Below are positions 61,839-64,000 of a stretch of DNA of 64,000 nt, piece after piece (the first letter of the stretch is position 1; every line of letters begins with the position of its first letter). The position numbers and the translations under genes were made by a program. A model generated the notes under the pieces. The model did no database searches. It saw nothing but the letters and a program-made list of their open reading frames with translations, and was not told the DNA's origin. The stretch is from an uncultured Anaeroplasmataceae bacterium. Its GTDB lineage: Bacteria > Bacillota_I > Bacilli_A > Acholeplasmatales > Anaeroplasmataceae. The DNA is taken from assembly GCA_910584005.1 (NCBI GenBank), contig CAJTXR010000002.1:107681-171680 (forward strand), written 5' to 3'.

Positions 61839-63263
61839 ATGGATATTTTTACTAAATATGGTATTAAAATAATAAATGGTAAGCGATATTATGAACTAAA
61901 TATGAATGAAAGAATTTATGGATATGAATTGGAAAATACCATTCCATACCTTTTTAAATATAAAGATTTTGTAGTTCAAACATCAAAATGGAATCAATTG
62001 TCTTTAGAAGTAATAAGATATGTAAATGATTTGAATCCTAAATCAAACGAAGAACTTGTTTCTATGATGTATGATTTCAGTAAAGCATCGGTATTTTCAT
62101 ACGAAAAGAAGACAAATTTTTCTCCTTTCAACAATATATTTTTGAATACAAATCATACGGCAGGACATCAATTTAGATCTTTACAAACTATTTTAATTAA
62201 TTACAATGTAAATCTTGATGAGTGTTATTTTCTTATTAGAAGGCATATAAAAGCTGAACCAATAGAAGTTAAGAATTATTTTAGAAATATTACTATGAAG
62301 CAATACAAAAAATATCTTTTATTAAAGGGATATGATGATACTAAATCAAATGTTTTAATTGGTAATATTGATTCATTAAATAAAGTTTTAACTAGCATGT
62401 CGACAGCGTTTAATGACTTTTATTTGTTTGATGATTACTACTATTTTACTAATTATAAAAGTAAATTTTTTAAATATGTTAATTCCAAATATTTTTCTAA
62501 CGAAAAAATTGCGAAAAATTCAGAGGCTAATTTGGAACTTCTAGATTCGTTTTACAAAAGTAGATTTATATTTGAAAATGAAAATTTATTAGATGTAGTG
62601 ACGAAATTAAAAAATCTTATAGTTTTTGAAACACAACTTTTGTTCGAAGAATTAAACACAGAAGTGATAAGTTCGAATAAAATTTTTGGCATAATGCGTT
62701 TGAAATATAGAGAGTTAATGAATAGTTTAGGTGTTTATAACAATTCTAATGATTTTTTTAAAATTTGTGAATTATTATTAAGCAAAAAATATAGAATTAA
62801 AAAACCATTTATTTCGACTTCAACTTTAATGAAATTATCGAATGAAGAACTAATGGTGTCATATGCATATTCCTTAGACAAAATAACTGTATCAGGCTTA
62901 TCAAAATATGCTGATAAAATGCATTTTAAAAAGTTAGATAATCTACTTCAATTTATGAATGAAGTAAGTGATGATTATATTCAAATAAGTATTGATACAC
63001 TAATAAAAAAAGAATTATTTGAAATAAGTGATGATGCTCTAGAAAAAATAAAAGAAGAAATTTGTTTCTATATCAATACTGTCGGGAATATAGACACAAC
63101 CAGTTATTTAGGTTATGGTGTATATCCGCAACTAGAATTTAAATGGAATAAATATTTACTTGTGGGAATTGTTAGAACTTTTTTTGATGATCATTTTGAG
63201 ATAGAATATACAGAAAAATCATATAAAACTACGGATTATATCATAAGAATGAAAAAAAATTAA
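61839..63263 (+). CDS. Unknown accessory-region protein
   Basis: A 474-residue, Lys/Asn/Phe-rich, mainly helical protein that I do not recognise. The N-terminal part has strand-like IKIINGKRYYELNMNERIYGYELEN and a motif NTNHTAGHQFRSLQTIL near residue 105 with RRHIKAEPIEV after; Abi-type or HEPN-type functions are possible but no diagnostic motif is certain. GGGAGGATGAAG precedes the ATG. A terminator follows. It is probably cargo of the tRNA-associated island. Confidence 0.55.
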   Translation: MDIFTKYGIKIINGKRYYELNMNERIYGYELENTIPYLFKYKDFVVQTSKWNQLSLEVIRYVNDLNPKSNEELVSMMYDFSKASVFSYEKKTNFSPFNNIFLNTNHTAGHQFRSLQTILINYNVNLDECYFLIRRHIKAEPIEVKNYFRNITMKQYKKYLLLKGYDDTKSNVLIGNIDSLNKVLTSMSTAFNDFYLFDDYYYFTNYKSKFFKYVNSKYFSNEKIAKNSEANLELLDSFYKSRFIFENENLLDVVTKLKNLIVFETQLLFEELNTEVISSNKIFGIMRLKYRELMNSLGVYNNSNDFFKICELLLSKKYRIKKPFISTSTLMKLSNEELMVSYAYSLDKITVSGLSKYADKMHFKKLDNLLQFMNEVSDDYIQISIDTLIKKELFEISDDALEKIKEEICFYINTVGNIDTTSYLGYGVYPQLEFKWNKYLLVGIVRTFFDDHFEIEYTEKSYKTTDYIIRMKKN

Positions 63264-63285
63264 AAGACATATCTATGTCTTTTTT
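63262..63285 (+). terminator. Terminator after the unknown gene
   Basis: A 9-bp stem AAAAGACAT / ATGTCTTTT with a 4-nt loop and Ts. Confidence 0.75.
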
Positions 63286-63339
63286 ATTTATAATTTCGAA
63301 ATAATATAAAAATAATTTTAAAATATTATAAAATAATTA

Positions 63340-63368
63340 TTTACATTTGTGTGATTTGGGTATATAAT
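63340..63368 (+). promoter_or_regulatory. Promoter of the small gene/GHKL unit
   Basis: TTTACA at 63340-63345, 17 bp, TATAAT at 63363-63368. Confidence 0.65.
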
Positions 63369-63399
63369 TTAATTATAATCAAAGAAAAAGGTAAAAATT

Positions 63400-63633
63400 A
63401 TGACAGAAAAAAAGAATATAAAACGAGAAAATTTTATCCGTATATCCGAGAGTCGCGTTTCAAAGATTATAATTTTATTTGAACAGTTGACAAATTTAAA
63501 TAATTCTTCTTTTTATGAATACTCAGAAGAAGATGTTGAAAAAATTTTCTTTACAATTGAAAAGGAAATGAAAAAGTCTAAAGAGATATTATTGAAATCT
63601 AAAAAGAAAAAAAGCACAAGATTTGAATTATAG
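63400..63633 (+). CDS. Small conserved-looking protein upstream of a GHKL ATPase
   Basis: A 77-residue helical protein (NFIRISESRVSKIIILFEQL, then YSEEDVEKIFFTIEKEMKKS). Small proteins of this kind precede MutL-like GHKL ATPase genes in multi-gene loci of Bacillota that include Z1-domain helicases, as far as I recall; this is not confirmed. AAAGGT lies before the ATG. It is 16 nt upstream of the next gene, with which it is surely co-transcribed. Confidence 0.6.
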   Translation: MTEKKNIKRENFIRISESRVSKIIILFEQLTNLNNSSFYEYSEEDVEKIFFTIEKEMKKSKEILLKSKKKKSTRFEL

Positions 63634-63649
63634 AAAGGCGGTATAAAAT

Positions 63650-64000
63650 ATGAATGAGTTGAAATGGCGATTTCCATTATCAAGTGGTGGAGAATTCAAA
63701 GGTATAAGTAGTGGTGATGAAGAAACTTTTAAAGAGTTTCCTTTTAAGGCATTTGCTAGAGAGTTATTACAAAATTCAATTGATGTTAGATATTCTGATG
63801 AAGAACCAGTAAGAATCGAATTTGCGGAATTTGAGTTAAATAAAAATGAAATTCCTGGAATATTTGATTATTTGAATGCACTAAAAAGATGCAAAGAATT
63901 ATGGTCATCAAAAGAAGATTATGGAAAAATATATCAAGATATGATTGACTATGTTGAATGTAATGATGTTTTTCCGTGCTTGAGAATTAGTGATATGAAT
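63650..64000 (+). CDS. GHKL (MutL/HSP90-like) ATPase domain protein, 5' part
   Basis: The first 117 codons of a gene that continues beyond the window. FPFKAFARELLQNSIDVR has the N-box pattern (ExxQN) of GHKL ATPases, and LRISDMN near the end leads into the expected DxG motif. Such proteins (MutL-like, HSP90-like) are found in antiviral loci, for example with Z1-domain, methyltransferase and nuclease genes. GAAAGGCGGT precedes ATG 63650. The family cannot be settled without the rest. Confidence 0.65.
   Translation, partial: MNELKWRFPLSSGGEFKGISSGDEETFKEFPFKAFARELLQNSIDVRYSDEEPVRIEFAEFELNKNEIPGIFDYLNALKRCKELWSSKEDYGKIYQDMIDYVECNDVFPCLRISDMN

Overview
The window comes from an AT-rich (about one-third G+C by eye) Gram-positive-type bacterium of the Bacillota. 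Gene content (Amidase_3 cell-wall amidase, lipoprotein-like HtrA protease, reverse rubrerythrin next to a Fur/PerR regulator, NfnAB, no respiratory genes seen) suggests an anaerobic or microaerophilic, probably gut-associated member near Erysipelotrichia/Bacilli; the exact lineage is my inference. Most of the window is chromosomal backbone, with two accessory regions rich in defence-type genes.

0-8 kb: an aromatic amino acid operon from one clear promoter: DAHP synthase, prephenate dehydrogenase, aroB, aroA, chorismate mutase, an aroE fused to an APH(3')-like kinase domain, a second small kinase-like protein, and aroC. No aroK/aroL-type shikimate kinase and no aroD is present, so the two kinase-like proteins are candidates for a replacement shikimate kinase. 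A surface-protein remnant and a possible lipoprotein follow.

8.8-29 kb: two SDR dehydrogenases, the NfnAB bifurcating transhydrogenase, a stand-alone 5'-3' exonuclease with an esterase, a flavodoxin-like/DUF1538/double PII-like operon, an amidase, an MGMT-like protein, a LysR regulator divergent from a CPA2 antiporter, an ABC transporter, a TIR-membrane protein with Gln at the catalytic Glu position, a MATE exporter behind an attenuator-like leader, and a pair of CobW-type GTPases, one with a threefold His/Cys repeat.

29-39 kb: the housekeeping string rpsB-tsf-pyrH-frr-cdsA-dxr-rseP (uppS not in its usual place), then a GH43 glycosidase and rlmD.

39-52.5 kb: an accessory region starting at the 3' end of rlmD. 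A 45-bp imperfect direct repeat of that 3' end (39120 and 47599) brackets a nuclease-STAND ATPase split by a +1 frameshift, an unknown partner, a RloA/RloB-type ATPase-Toprim pair and an unknown gene. Beyond the second repeat lie a complete retron (promoter, msr-msd RNA with a1/a2 arms, reverse transcriptase, phosphoribosyltransferase-like effector) and a compact structured RNA with its own promoter ahead of an HNH nuclease gene, then about 1 kb of largely non-coding DNA.

52.5-61.2 kb: backbone again: MntR/DtxR regulator, a possible 42-residue basic protein, tyrosine phosphatase, SWIM-SNF2 helicase, PerR-like regulator plus reverse rubrerythrin, HtrA-like protease, gltX and tRNA-Glu(CTC).

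61.2 kb-end: a second accessory region at the tRNA-Glu: a degenerate tRNA-like copy, a probable serine-recombinase tail, two unknown proteins, and the start of a GHKL-ATPase gene that runs off the window and resembles components of multi-gene defence loci.
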